From: Leptoclinus maculatus
Lineage: Eukaryota > Chordata > Actinopteri > Perciformes > Stichaeidae
NCBI GenBank assembly: GCA_032191485.1
Contig: JAVDOI010000016.1
Location: forward strand, 5,092,719-5,156,718
Direction: 5' to 3'
DNA length: 64,000 bases
Part shown: in pieces, positions 1 through 13,753 of the stretch
How the letters are laid out: every line of letters begins with the position of its first letter
Position numbering within the stretch: position 1 is the stretch's first letter
Translations under genes and position numbers: made by a program
Notes under the pieces: model-generated
Told to the model about the DNA's origin: nothing
The model's input: the letters and a program-made list of their open reading frames with translations, nothing else
Databases searched by the model: none

Positions 1-1559
1 GTTTTCTCAATAATTTTCTAAATTAACAGCAGCAGCAGCGACAGCGGCCATAATTGAAGCAATTGTAGCGGGAATACTTATTTTGATCAGAAGAACACAT
101 ATGATGAGATATGCTACTGAACAATGATGACTTGATTGTGATTGTAATTAATACTCAACCAAAATGGCGGCTCCCTCACATTCAAGCTTAAACAGGTAAA
201 GACAGCATTTTCATTGTATACACTATGTTAAGTTTGTTGACCACATCATACGGTAAATGGAGTAAACAAAAAGCCCAACAGGACTATAATTGTGTCCTGC
301 CTCTCGAATGATATGAACAAATAGTGCATGATAATCCATTCCCATTCATTATTTTCTTCTTTTAATTGGCATGACAGCCCAGCAAGGCAAGTCTTGGGGA
401 GATTTTAAAGGGACCCCGCAAGAGCACAAGCACTTTTTATTTTCCTGGGTGCTGAGGGGATGTTAAACCGCTATTAGATGTCAACCGCTGGCCTTTAGAG
501 CTGTGAGTCGGGAGATCTCATGGCACATTCCCAGGAAACATTCTGCTGGTTGCCACATGCACTCACACACATCTATGTCTGACAGCTTCTGTAAAGTTTG
601 CAACATGCAGCTTCTTCAACATCATACACCTTCCTCGGTTGTCATGATGAGACAAGTTGCTAGCGCCCAAAACTGGTCTTGTCATTTTTTAAGTTTTCTT
701 GAATAACTTTGCAGGCAGTGAATGTACTGAAACCTGGACTATTGTTGAGTGATGCAATAATGCACTGCACAAGTCACTGTTGCCATAGTCTAATTGTCAG
801 GCAGTTATTTTCCCAATTGTGAAAGTTGCCTTCTCTGGATGGATCTACTGAGCTGAGTATTATGAAGAAGGAGACATGGAGTATTACCATGAATTAGAAT
901 CATTCCCTTTTTCTTTTTTTCCCCACACTTGCTCAGACGTTCTGCTGTGCTGGATTACTCTCGATTTGTGGCCAGCTGTATCCCAACATAATTGCAGGAT
1001 TTCAACATGGGCTATGTCACAGCCTGGCAGTCAGCCAGACTGGAAGGAATCTGTTCCTTTATTTTCCCTTGTTCATTTGCTTGTTCATGCCCTTTTCCCC
1101 TCTGTGCTGGGCTAATCTGGCCTGACAGAGTGGGTGTAACATTACATAAACCCAAGAGCCATCCTGCCGCTTGCTAATTAACTCTGCTCATCAACCATTG
1201 CTGTATGAAGAGCTGCATTTATAGAGCACTAATACAGTTAGCCAATAGGATTTTATTCATGATCAAGACAGTGAAAGGACTTTACACAGTGCAACGTTGG
1301 TTTTATTGTAACTAAAACTGTAAAGCAGGTTGCTACTACTTACCTATGCACTTGACCGACCTATTTTTGTGAACAGCATTGAGGCACTATAGTAAGTGGA
1401 ATGCACCATTTTAAATGTTCGTTCAGTATTCTAATATCCTCCTCTGCACTGTGTCTCTGTATCTCCTTGGCTGTCGAGCCAAAAGAGATGGTGTGGTGTG
1501 TGTCTTACGGGAGCTCTATCCTTGCATTGACATTTTATCCAGTTCTAATTGTGTTTGTC

Positions 1560-2660
1560 TTAATAACGTCTTTGAGAAGTTTCAGTCAGGTGTTAGAGCT
1601 TTAGATAGCACAGAAACCGCCCTTCTCAAGCTAAACAACGATCTTGGTAAACAATGACTTGAGCGCAGCTTCTGAAAAAGTAGATTTTAAAACCTGGGTT
1701 TGCGTCAAGGACATTGCATTTAGTTGGTTTAATTCTTACCTTTTTAGACATAACCTACTCAGTCACCATTGGTAACAACTCATCCTCTACAACTCACCTT
1801 ACCCGTGGTGTGCTGCCAGGTTCATTTATTTTCCACATACACGCTCCCACGTGGTCAAATCATCCAATGTCACAACATCTCTTATCATTGCTGCACAGAC
1901 GACACAGATTAACCTTCCACTGAGAAGCCTAGCTGTTATTTTAGACGGTCTTAGTTTCAACTCAATAGTTCAAAATGAGAAATAATATTATTCAGTCCCA
2001 TTGAAAGTGCGCTTGGTCCCCTATCTGCCAATAGAAAGTCCACTGCCAGAAATGTAGGACTACCATTTAAGCTTCAAATCACAAAAGTTGTCCGGTTCTG
2101 CTTACTTCTAAAAATAACCATCTCCAAAATCAAACCAATCCTCTAACCCGCTGACCTGGAAAAATGCCATTCATGCTTTTATCTTTTCAAGACTTGACTA
2201 CTGTAACTCCCTCCACTCTGGCATCAACCCAACGTCACCCTCTCGCCTCCAACTAGCTCAGATTGTAGCCGCTAGGCTTCTCACTGGTTTTGACAGATGA
2301 CATCACATCACCCCCAATCCTGGCTTCTCTCCATTGGATCCCTGTTTGTTTAGAATTGATGTAAAGATTTTACTGATCACCTTGAAAGCACGTCTGGGTC
2401 CGACCCCTAAGCTACATGGCAGAAATGTTGACCCCATACGAGCCAGCCCGCCGCTTTAGATCTTCGTGTTGGGGCTCAAAGAGGTGACCATGCTTTTTTT
2501 ACAGACTGGTAGACATGTGATGTCTTCTTTTTTACTGCTTATGCTTTTATTTTTATTATTATTTATTAATTGTATTGAATTTGATTTGTTTTTTATGTCA
2601 TCTATTGTACTTTAAAAACACTGTCTTTAAAGGTGCTTAATAAATAGTTATTCACATTAT
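1560..2660 (+). mobile_element. Strongly decayed CR1/L2/Rex1-type LINE 3' region
   Basis: Fragments of reverse-transcriptase sense text lie in order on the + strand: EKFQSGVRALDSTETALLKL near 1570-1640, a T-rich block with TRGVLPGSF near 1800-1830, LDYCNSLHSGI near 2195-2230, AQIVAARLLTGF near 2255-2295, HHITPILASLHWIPV near 2303-2350 and MLTPYEPARR near 2425-2455. These match the RT finger, palm B and thumb/C-terminal blocks of CR1/L2/Rex1 LINEs. Frames change many times and motif C is not recognisable, so this is an old dead copy. A 3' end like GTGCTTAATAAATAG followed by TTATT-rich text ends it near 2660. It is far more decayed than the copy at 43.6-48.4 kb. Confidence 0.75.
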
Positions 2661-3489
2661 TGTTGTTATAATTATTTTTAAGCTACAAACTGCTGTTTCT
2701 CCAGCACAGCTCTACCTCCTATCCAGAGGAGTTTGAGTAGGTGGATTATGAGAGCAGAAAAACAAAACTTCAAAACAGCGCTCTCTGTCACACCGCTCAC
2801 ACTGACTGTTCCCTCACACTCTACCTCCCGCCGGTTAGAATCCATTTACAGTAAAACAAAAACAACCTCATGGCACTATAGCAAAGAGCTGTTTAATAGC
2901 TGATGAATAACGCTATTGTTGTTTCAGGAGATTAATCACAACAAGATTAGAAGCTGCTGATAACCTGGAGCAACATCTAAAATGCACGTGATAATTAGTG
3001 GGAGGATTGTGGAGGTGAGGGTTTGCTGTCATCTGTTTCCTCTAAAGGACTTGTTGAAATGACATTCCTTCCTTCATTTCTTTTTTTCCCCAAAGATGAG
3101 AATGTGTTTTGTCTATTGGTACACACACATTGTATTGTAAGCCTTTTCAACTAGTTTTATTTTACTTAATGTAATCAAAGTACTGCTTAAAATCATTAGC
3201 TGGCATTTGAACACACTGTATGTTTCTGTCTGGTGTTTTCGTCCACTTTCCCCCGAAATGCCTGCTATGCTTGATGAGCTGACTCGCAGTGATGAATGAC
3301 AACGGCAACGCGATGCAACACACCCACAGCCCCCTTCAGAACAGGCAACAGCTAACATGTGCTTGTCTGGGCTGAGTCAGCACAGTGACTGCAGTGAATG
3401 TTGGCTGCTGTCCTAGTGCTTCAGCTGAGGTTGCTTCTCAGGTAAAAAGTGGAGAAAGCTGCCATGTCTGTCTATACATCTCTGTGGAA

Positions 3490-3790
3490 ACACTCAGGGC
3501 CCCCTTTTCCACCTTGCATTAAAATGGATCCGGTATCCGGATTGTATCTTGGTATGATTTAACTTGATTACATTTAGGCCTGGTATTAATATTCTTCTCC
3601 AGTGTCCACATTGAGATCCGACCACTCTTGTCTGAGAGGAATCTTCCGGATGCTGCATTTTCGCACGGACTTGCAGCCGGGCACTGTCGAAGCGGCGGTG
3701 CGTGATGCGCAGACACATCAACCTTAAATCTGCGCCATTTAGGGGGAGAAGGCCCGCAAAAACGTAACTCAATCTGATCGGCACAGACAG
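3490..3790. repeat. Possible DNA-transposon relic
   Basis: The block has higher G+C than its surroundings and repeats a motif within itself (CCTTGCATTAAAATGG, then CCTGGTATTAATATTC). It contains GTCCACATTGAGATCCGA, GCACGGACTTGCAGCCGGGC and GTGCGTGATGCGCAGACAC. I recall similar text dispersed in fish genomes, but I see no clear terminal repeats and cannot classify it. The minus-strand ORF at 3494-3784 has no recognisable protein similarity. Confidence 0.4.
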
Positions 3791-6632
3791 TTATCGCCAG
3801 GCTAAATCCTCTTTATCAAACATTTGCACATTCTAAGGCATTTCCTAGTCTGGTGAACACTTGTACTGTACGTGTTCATAGGAAGTCCAATTTGCAAGCT
3901 ATTATGAGCGTTACACTTTAATGCCTCATACAGGTTTAGAGAGAGGATAACAGCTATTAGTATTCTGGTATTTCAGGTTTTGCTGTTTGAAAAAAACGAA
4001 GACATTAAAAACAGCAGTGTACTGGGAGTTTCTGTGGAACAAATGGTAAATTAAATCACTCAGGTGTTACGCAATTAAGTAATTCAATGTGTCAAGTACG
4101 GAATAAATAAAACAGTGGACTGGATGGAGCTTTCGTCCTCTTCACCAGTTCTTATAGAGACGTGAAGAGTAGTGTTCTTGAGCTGTGTGATTTTGCCTGG
4201 AACATGGAACAGCTTTCTGAAAGGCAGAGGTCTCTAGTTTAACAATGGTAGTGTTTAACATTTATTGGCATCTCAAACGCCTGTTGGCTCACAGCAGCGG
4301 TATTAGTGAAGTTGGCAACACAAGAGGTGAGGCAGCTTAAAAATAATGAGCTGTGTGAAACTTAAAATGTTAACTATATGTTCCGTCACATTTATTCCCT
4401 CCAGCTATTGGCTGCATGCTTCCAGGTCATTTGGTTCAATAACCATTTCCTCCTCTCATGACTAGTGAGAAAGGAAGATTCTTGAGTGAAGAGTGAATCA
4501 AGAGACTTGCCGATGGCGGTAAAAATAGCACTATCTTCAAGTGCAAGTAAGTAAATTGTAAAGTTGACAATATAGTTCACTTTACAAGTTGACATATGGT
4601 AGGTTTGACATTAATGTGCCCGAGTGTGCGCTGGCAGGAGGAAAACAGCTCGTTACTTTGGTATCGTGCCCTTTTAAAAAGGCGCATTTTACAGAGATCG
4701 ATCACATATAAAAGAGTGAGTTCTCTTGTAACTGCATTTTGTCAAATGATTGAAAAGGTTAAATGCGTACCTATTTTGTGCCTTAACCCTAACAACAGAA
4801 TATAATGTTTGAACGCTGTTGTATGGTACACATGTTACATTCCCCAGTCAAGATGCATTGGTCCAGATCGTCGTGTTATCTGGATGTACAATGTAGGGGA
4901 ACTGGGAGTTCAAATGAATAGTTGTTCGCTCCAATATCTATCAAGATCATTCTATACAGTAATCTTAAGAACTTCTTGCGCCTCAAAACTTTGATGATTA
5001 CATGATGATTACACATAACAGCCAGACGATTGCACGTGTTAAGGCAGATGTCTCTGGTCCTGATGGCACCCGTATCTGTTTAGAATACGTTTACCAATGT
5101 ATCTATCTTTACATTCAATATTAAGTTTCATCTCCTCTCTCTTATCAATATCATTATTACTGCTGTTTTTGATATACCTGCCTTTGCATTGACTCAACTG
5201 CTGAATGCAACAAGTCCAGGACCACGCACACATGGTACGTTTGTGTATAACAGGTCAATTTTCAACAGCGTATTTGCTTCTATTTATACAGTATTCCTTT
5301 AGTAGAATAATTTGTTGTTGTTTAGAAACGACAATTGGCAATGGCATTTTCCTTGCAAGGCTTATCTGACAGCTAGATGGTGTGAAGTAATGCTGTGGGG
5401 CATTGTGATTGTATTTACCTTTTGAGTGGCTTGACTTAATGATTGTTTCTCTTGAATGGCGAATCTTCTAGCCTTTGTGGCGTATGAATCACACTGAGGG
5501 GACCACAATGAACAAGGTTAAACCACTAAACTGCAGGCCAGGAGAAGGCAGACAAACATTTACCAAAGCCTGGCTACTGCTTGCGGAATTTCTCTACATC
5601 CCTCTGTAAATGACCTCCATGAAGTCCTCCAACAAATAATTGTAACCTTAGACTGCACACCCTTGGGATTATTTCTGAATTTGCAACATCAGGGCAGAGG
5701 GACTCGGTAAAGAGAAGAACACTATCAGTTATTTGGAGATTAAAGTGAAAAGTCTGCACTTTAACCTCATACTCGTTTCAATTCAATTTAATAGCTTTAT
5801 TCACACAGCGGGTAGTTAAAAACCAAATCTTGAGTACAGGTCCAAATCCACAGAGCCTCAGTTTACACTGTATTACACTTCAGTCTACCATGGTTCTTAG
5901 TTAGCGTTCTTACTTTAGAGGACAGCGGCTTAGGTGTCCATTTTGTCTCCTGTGTCGAAGTGTGTTGCGTTTGTGTCACTTTGATTATGATGAAGGAGGC
6001 ACTGCAAATGAACAAGCAGCCCACAATTATAAAAATCTAATAATAGCTGTCCTTGGGTGATGTTTGGTTCTCCCGCGTCCCCATGCTATCCATTTAAATG
6101 AGCACATTGCATTGATTGATTCCGACTTGAATCACTTGCTTTATCCAAAAAAACACTCTATCCATACACGAGCTCAACAGTGATAATAACTGAAGCCGTT
6201 TAACATTATGTAGCATTTTCTGTACCTTTAATCATGTCACAGTTCTGTAAATATCTATTTGCCTGTATTTCAGATTTCAACCTAAAGCCTGAATTGTCTT
6301 CTTGTGTTCCATGATGTGTTTGCTCTGCTCCGCGGGGCTTTTTGAAAGTCTTTAGAAGTGTCTCTACCCTGTTGAATTCAGTGTAGAGAGATAAAGGTTT
6401 TTGCAGTAATGATCACACTGAAGGAGGTTGAAGAGAAGGTTTCAGAGGTTGGAGCAGTCACGGAACACAAACAGACTGAGACGCTGACAAGCACAAGAAA
6501 CTACGCACAACTAGCTCAATGTAGACACTTCACACCCACGCGCAAACACAGATGCTCACACGTTATTAGCACATAATTGTGCACTAATTGTGATTAATCA
6601 GGCATGCATTTAGAAGTGCGTGCACGTACACC

Positions 6633-6658
6633 TGTGTGTGTGTGTGTGTGTGTGTGTG
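6633..6658. repeat. (TG)13 microsatellite
   Basis: Thirteen uninterrupted TG units. Confidence 0.95.
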
Positions 6659-7287
6659 AGTGTTGCCTCAGACTAGACAGCCAATAGGAAAGGTTGCAGT
6701 CAAGGGGCCTGAAGGGATGGCTAAAAGGGGTTGGATCAGGGGCCCAAAGGGCCTAATTGACCACTGCAGTGACAGGGCAGGGGAGGACAGAACAGAGAAA
6801 AGGAGCGTTTACTCGCAGGCCACCTATTTTAAAAGCTGTGTGATCAGGCGTGCTGATAAGAGCCAAAAGAATTGTCTGGTCCAAATAGGTCAAGACATGC
6901 TTTTACTATCCACAGAGGGAAATCTGGCTCTCCAAGAGAGTCCATTAAAAACCACCCAACAAATAATGCACTAAACTAAATATACAGTACACCCATTCAT
7001 TCTGTATTTGTTTTACATTTCCACTGATTTTAATGTGAAAGGGGCTGTGGGTACCACTGATCCAGCTGAGAATCTATACCCCACTGTGCAGCTCTATACA
7101 GCTTTCATATGCTTGTAAAAAAACCACTTGGCTGTCAAGCTCACAAACATATTTGAACTATTATCTTTTAACTGTCTAAACCCCTATTCTCAAGTTCAGA
7201 TAGCTTATCAGGGTGTCCCATTTCACATATCTCCAGTATGTGTTATGATTGTAATGTACTGAACTGAACCACACCGTATGCTAACTG

Positions 7288-7317
7288 CATATATAAATAT
7301 ATATATATATATATATA
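7288..7317. repeat. (TA)n microsatellite
   Basis: An AT run with one internal interruption (ATATATAAATATATAT...). Confidence 0.9.
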
Positions 7318-7754
7318 GAAGAGCTGCCATAAATATGGGGAATATAATCCGACACGCTGTTGGTGGACCAAACTGGTCTCTGCCTCGTTTGCCCTGGTTT
7401 ACAGCTTTTGTGATGCAGGGAATGTTGAGGGATTTTGCGCCACTTATTTGTTGTGCTACCATTGAAGATAAGGCAAAAGACAGTAAAGTAGTCCTTTTTA
7501 ATCTTTATATGTGTAAAATAAAGCAATTTAATTGCACTTTGAATGACAGGAACACTTTGTTGTTGACTGGTTTCCTCAGTGAAGCAGCACACGGGGGGGG
7601 GGTCACACAGTACCAGCTGAGACTGCCAGATTTACATTCGCCATGTATTCTGTGCCTGAAGACACACACCTACCTGTCATTTATGGAAGAGGTGCACTAG
7701 GATGAAATGTACATCTATATGCCGTCTTTAGAAACTTGCAGTAATCAGTGGTAG

Positions 7755-7837
7755 AGCCCCTTTTATGACCGTTCCTCAAATGAATATGCATACATACATG
7801 CATATTCATTTGAGGAAGGATCATGCAAAAAAGGTGC
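7755..7837. repeat. Strong hairpin with 20-bp perfect arms
   Basis: TTCCTCAAATGAATATGCAT (7772-7791) and its exact reverse complement (7798-7817) flank a 6-nt spacer ACATAC. Pairing extends outward with a few mismatches (CCCCTTTTATGACC against GGATCATGCAAAAAAGGTG), giving about 38 paired positions per arm. It could be a small MITE remnant or a pre-miRNA-like transcript of intronic origin. No ORF runs through it. Confidence 0.8.
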
Positions 7838-10377
7838 AAGACAACTTTTCACAGTGCGGAAATCTGGCCCTATTTGTATAACTAGTGCAGTCAAAAGTGC
7901 ATTCCACAGAGTTCAGCATGTTAGTGCTGAGTCAACACATTATAGTGTATTTCTAATAATGTTCCAACTCTCCACTGGATTCATTGCTGAAGCTCAGGCT
8001 GCAGACCAGGCTACATTACCTGTTAAAGCAAATCAATTAATGATCAAGGTCATCAAAAACTTCCCTTTTTGGAAAAATAGCTTCTACTTCATTCTTCTGA
8101 TTTTGTTCATTGCAAAGCATTAATTTCCATTAACAGAAACTTAATTATCCTGTATTGATAAGCTGAGGATTGACCTTACTTTCAAAAACATTTTTCCTTG
8201 TTAGGAAATATTAATATATATAATATTAAACACGTATCATGACAAAATGAACAGCATATTTAGTGTTTCTTGCAAAATCATTCACAAAACCTGCATAATG
8301 CCCGTCATAGCCAGCCCACAATTCAACTTCAAATGTTTGTAAATAATTCCATATGTGACTAGAGCTGTTTCCTAATCTTCTTCATCCTTCATCATGTACA
8401 AGGCTCTATTAAGATTCATTATTGGTTATTTGTTCTCTTAAGACGAGTGGGAGAAGTGGATGAAGGCAGGGACTATTAAACAAATAAGGCTTTGTTCATT
8501 TTTGGAGTATTTTTTTAGTCATCTTGCAATCACTTGTTTTTTTTTTGGTTGATGGCACGCACAGAAAAACTGGCACACAGAGTTTAAATATTATATAAAA
8601 ACCTGCTTCTTCCACTTGTAAGGCTCCTCGGCTGCCATATGGAAGTAGGATTGCAAGGCTGTGTAAAATCAGTTAAAGAAATACACTGGAAATCTTCTGG
8701 CTTTTCATTCTATTCAGTACATTTTCTGAGCCCCAAGCATTTTAGCACATTCCGGAGTGCCTAGGATGTATTTAAAGATATCTCCACTGTCTGTCAGAGT
8801 AGAATTGATGCTGAATAGTAGTTCATCCTGAGCAGACACCACTTAGCCAAGGTCCATGTTTTTTTGGTCTTTCACAGAACAAATGTACGAACAATATTTA
8901 ACGTGGGTCTTTTGCATATCAAATAGAAGAATCATAACTTGAATTATTAATGTGGCCTCGGTGCACGACGAGGTCGAGTGGTCGAGTACAACACAAATTT
9001 GTGCGGAAATTACAGAAAGACTTATTTTAGGATGAAAACATGAAAACCACAGGTAGCTTTGGAAAGTCCTGGCACTGAGGTGATTGGTAAGTGAGGGTTT
9101 TCACCAAAGTGGCCTGGCTGTTTGAGATTACGTTAAGGTATTTTACAAGTTCAAAACTAGGTGTCCATGCCAATTATAATCAAGGGCTGGGAACTAGCGA
9201 GTATCATTATGGCCCACATCAGTCCAGACTCTGTGATTAATGACTGTTCAAAATACGGACGTGCGAACAATGACAGTGATAGATGCCACTTTGCCAGTGA
9301 CGCGTTTAACTCACAATGGATTTGGTTTGTTGCATGACTAACTTTGTGTCTCCATTTTCTCTCCCCGTTTCTCTTTTCCCATCCGTTTCTTTTTCACTCT
9401 TGCTTTCCAAATGATCGATGCCAATCCTCTACACTAGGTAAGACAAGTTCTCACGTTTTCATACACTCACTATGAAACTTACAGTGCCTGTGGTCTAAAA
9501 GAAACCTCAACAGTGTGCCAAGCGCTACTGCAGAATAAGCCATAATTATATGCTGTTGGACCTTTGCCTTTTGCTGGCCTGAAAAAAAGCCACACCGTCA
9601 CCAAGACAGCACTGGTGTCTTCCCTGCTAATGTGGCTTTGAGCGCTGAATGGATTCACATTGGCCCACTTTGTCATAATCCCACACTAAGCCGCGATACT
9701 GGGGGGGGGGGGGCTCAAGGCTCTGGCCATATGTGCACATAATTACATTTTTTGAATGCATAAAAAGCAAAGTGTTTGTTGTCTCTCTTTTCATAATGAG
9801 ATGCACAGCCTTGGGAGCAGTAGGGGATTGGAAAACAGATGCCTCTGTGCATTATAGAGGTTTGAAACTGCCCATCATGAGCGAACATTGGCTGGCTGCC
9901 TTGGGTTTACCCCTTGTGGTTAAGCAAGCAGCTGCCTATATGTTTTTGGTTTTGGACTACACGTCATGTGGTTTACTAAGAACAAAATAAGCAAGCAAAA
10001 AAATAAATAAGGGAGTTCACGGGAGATCTGATCGAATACATGTAGACTCTTTGCACTAGTTTATCAAGAAGTTTTCACTTGAGCAAACAGCTGCCAGTGG
10101 GGCCGGAGTTTGAGCCCATATTATTAAGAGGGACATATTCAGGGGTAAAGGCGTTCATGTTACTCCTCACTATGGATTAAGGGCTCATTGAATGAGCTGT
10201 GGTCTCTTAATTTAGATGGCAAAGCTAGAGGGACTCCTGAGTCTTGCTCAAGCTAACAAGTATTTGGAGAGAGTGGGAAAGAAGGAAATGAGGGGAGTGA
10301 TGGCGATGGGTAGTGTGAGACATGGTAATATGGAGGGTAGGAGATTCTGAGGAGGATTAGATAAAATGTTATTTACT

Positions 10378-10393
10378 GGGGGGGGGGGGGGGG
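10378..10393. repeat. Poly(G) tract, 16 nt
   Basis: The longest of several G or C homopolymers in the window; see the findings for the others. Confidence 0.95.
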
Positions 10394-10609
10394 ATATTGA
10401 CCAGGGAAGGAAATGTGAATTGTGGGAGCTGAGCATTTGAAGTGTGTGCGTGAAACAAATATAAAATGTTTGAGACAGCCTGAAATAGGAAGGGAAAGAT
10501 CAGGGCTAGATAGAGAGATAGGAGCTATGGAGTGTGACGACCGTGGATTTCTCGATCAGTATTCTGACTCTGCGACTGAGCTACTGGGGCTTCAAACAGC
10601 CATGTTCTC

Positions 10610-10740
10610 CATTCTGCTTTCTTATACATACACATGAGCATACACATATACACACAAGGGTGCACACAGACACACATCATACACTCTTGGCTTTACATAC
10701 ACACCCACAAACACAAGCCGAATGTATACATACAATAGAA
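10610..10740. repeat. Degenerate CA-rich tract
   Basis: Repeated ACACA/CATACA words with many interruptions. The His/Thr-rich ORF over it is not a gene. Confidence 0.75.
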
Positions 10741-11981
10741 CAGCCGGAACCACATTTAAGAAGTTCTGTAACTACTTTCCTTTCCCAGTGTATATAAACC
10801 CAGAACTGCACTTTGGTGAAATTCCATGTTTATTTGATCATGCCAACGCAAGGCTTGCTTGCTAAAATCATAAATAATCTCATGGCTGTTTTGGGCCTCA
10901 GGGATTATAATGGAAATCAGTTGTGTGTGTGTGATGAGCATGATATTGTAAAAGGCTTCACCATTTGGCTGCACAATACATAAAAGAAGTAAATAATTGT
11001 AAATAAAATAAAATCAATCATGTGGTCATTACGCTGTGATATCCACCAGCTTCACATGCCAAATTGGTGGCGTTGGAAAAAAAACCTGAATAAAACACAG
11101 ATGAGACAACACTGAAACACTTCATTAATTGGTACTTCAGTGCTCGAGGACTGGACTTTTTTGGTGAGGGTCCTTCAATCGATGCCATTTGTTATTAGCC
11201 TCTGTGCCGAGCCTGCAGGAGCACTAGAGCTGTTTGTGTATGCAGCCATTTTGGATTGATTTGACGCACGGAGCAGTGGCCTATATAGGTTTAGCTGAAC
11301 GGAACACCAAATGATCAAGCTGCAGAAACAGAAGTGGAGCAACACGCATCATTGAGGCGCTGGAACTAAGCCTTGTTCGTCCTTTACCAATCTCACAGTC
11401 TGTTATTTCAAGCTCTGCCGTAAAAATCCAGCAGTGGCAGAGTCTGCTGCAAGCAGAACTAGACTCCAGCATGTCTACGTGCCTAGTATTTTAAAGAAAA
11501 GGTGTTTTTGATTTATTAAAATAACATAGAAAAAGAAAAAGTTACACCAACAGTGACAGTTCTTTGCAATTGCAATGGTACACATCAAAATGGCTGCCGC
11601 TTTGACCATCCTGCTATATTGATTGAAAGGGGATGTCCCACATGTCTTATACAATGTCTAACCTAATGCGCCTTGATTTATAAGATAAAGGACTGAGATG
11701 CCTGAAATATGGAGACCCACTGATCCACCTTCGACCATAACGCCCTCTGATTGACATGTCACGCCCTATGTCTGCTTCTATAGCTAATTGGAAAGGGAAA
11801 GCTCTCGGCTCCACCATGACTATTTACACATGATTGTACTTTGACAAATTGGTATTTTGGTAGGTTAGTTAATGACCTACCAATATGTTCACTTTATCAA
11901 AGCAGATCAAAGGAGGAATGGAGCAGAAGAAAAGCATTTAGAGGGAGGCTCTTTGATTCTGCATGCCATGCGCGTAATTGA

Positions 11982-12055
11982 CCTCTCTCTCTCCCTCTCT
12001 TTCTCTCTCTCTCTCTGTCTCTCTCTCTGTCTCTGTCTCTCTGTCTCTCTCTCTC

Positions 12056-12086
<31 letters not shown>

Positions 12087-12171
12087 TTACCTCTCGCTCC
12101 TTCTCCCTCTCTGTCTCTGTCTCTCTCCCTCTATCTCTCTTTCTCTCTCTCTCTCTGTCTCTGTCTGTCTG

Positions 12172-12217
<46 letters not shown>

Positions 12218-12236
12218 TGTTTCTTTCTCTCTCTGT
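11982..12236. repeat. 255-bp CT/CTGT microsatellite tract
   Basis: An almost pure pyrimidine run on the + strand, (CTCTCT)n mixed with CTGT and CCCT variants. The Ser/Leu-rich and Arg/Glu-rich ORFs across it are artefacts of the repeat. Mirror-symmetric polypyrimidine of this length can form triplex DNA. Confidence 0.95.
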
Positions 12237-13734
12237 TCTGCCCACTTTCTATTTTTCTTCTTGTCACAGTTAATGAAAACATCTGACTCCACTTAGTTAA
12301 CGTCAGCATACTTAAAATAGTTTGCACATTCATGTCAGGCTTTTCCAATTCAATTGATTTCTTTTGTTGTTGACGGTTAATACAAATCGAATTGACGATA
12401 AATAGACATTCAATTAAAAATGTTCATCATGATTTATTTAGCTCCACAGTTTTTTACTAAATGGTGCAACGGCATAACCAAGTTAATCTGTTCTATATAA
12501 TTTCTATTACACGCTTCAGTGCTCTAAATTTCAAATTTATACATGACATGTACATGATTTAATTTCCACTCATGACATAACATCAGATATCACCTCTTGC
12601 CGGGGTACACAGTGGAGACAGCAGCATATTTCTAAGAGCGTTTTCTGTTTGCCTTTGTGGAGGACGTACTATACGATTGCTGAGCCTGCAGCCTCTAGTG
12701 GCCTTATTGTGCCGCTTCGGTCATCGGAGTCATAGGTTTTTCCACTTATTTTGCCTTTCATGGGTTCTGGCCAAGTTTAAGTGCAGTTCCTCGCTGTGAC
12801 AGCCACCGTAGCAAAGGTGGTCACATACTTTAATGAATCATTTTTCACTCAGAACCCTCCCCTCATGAGACAAAGCCAAACTGTTTTCACAGGTCAGAGG
12901 AGAGAGTGAAAGCACGTAATGGATTCCCGCTTTATCACTAAATGGCCTCTCTCTATGATGGGCAACACCAATAGAGTGAGAAATAGAAGTGGATCAAGAA
13001 AAAGAGAAGTGGATTATCTGCTCAGGTGTAGATATTAAGTCAGAAAATATTTTTCTTTTTTTTTTGCGAAACAAAGATCTTTGTGTTTACCTATCTTATG
13101 GATGTCTTGGATTTTCTTCCAAGAGGGGAATCTGTTCCCATCCTACAAGCTCTCATTTATTTTGCAGAGGGCATTTATTTTAATATTACTCATCGTTATG
13201 TTGGGGATTTTCTTTTCTCTTCCCTCAATATTCATGAACGTTTTATACACTGACATATAAATAAATAAATAGATAAATACGCTTAAACTACTGAACATGC
13301 AGACTGCATTCCCAGCTGCAGCATTAGCGCGCATGTAAATATTCATGGAGCCTATTTAAGCTGGTGACACCTGTCCTGGGTAAATGAGGCACGGAGAAAG
13401 GGATGCTGCTAGCGTTCTGCACCTCGACCACCGGATGAGTTGACGTCAGGTGGTGTTGATTGTTTAAATGAGGGTCCGCCTGCTAGCGATCTGTTTATAT
13501 GTGAGGTTGTGTCTGTGTGTTCTTGCTTTCTTGTTTACCCAAGCAGCCGAGTAGTCAAGGGCGATGTTTTTTTGAAGCGGCGGACCACTGGCCCCTCTCT
13601 ATGCGCCTCATTTGCAGAGAGCCATGATCTCATTTAAAAAGCAGGAGGGACCATTAGCACAGCGTGATGTGGCCCTGTCACCACCAGGCCGGCTAGACAC
13701 AACTGACGGCTAAGCATGGAGATGTACAGATGTT

Positions 13735-13753
13735 TGTGTGTGTGTGTGTGTGT
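13735..13753. repeat. (TG)n microsatellite
   Basis: A short TG run of about nine units. Confidence 0.9.

Noticed and set aside
5770..5830. LINE tail suggested by CAATTCAATTTAATAGCTTTATT
   Set aside because: Too short, with no matching body sequence beside it.
7278..7700. 140-codon + strand ORF
   Set aside because: It starts in a TA repeat, crosses a poly(G) tract, has no recognisable domain and no splice context.
11872..12348. Ser/Leu-rich and Arg/Glu-rich ORFs on opposite strands
   Set aside because: Both are generated by the CT microsatellite.
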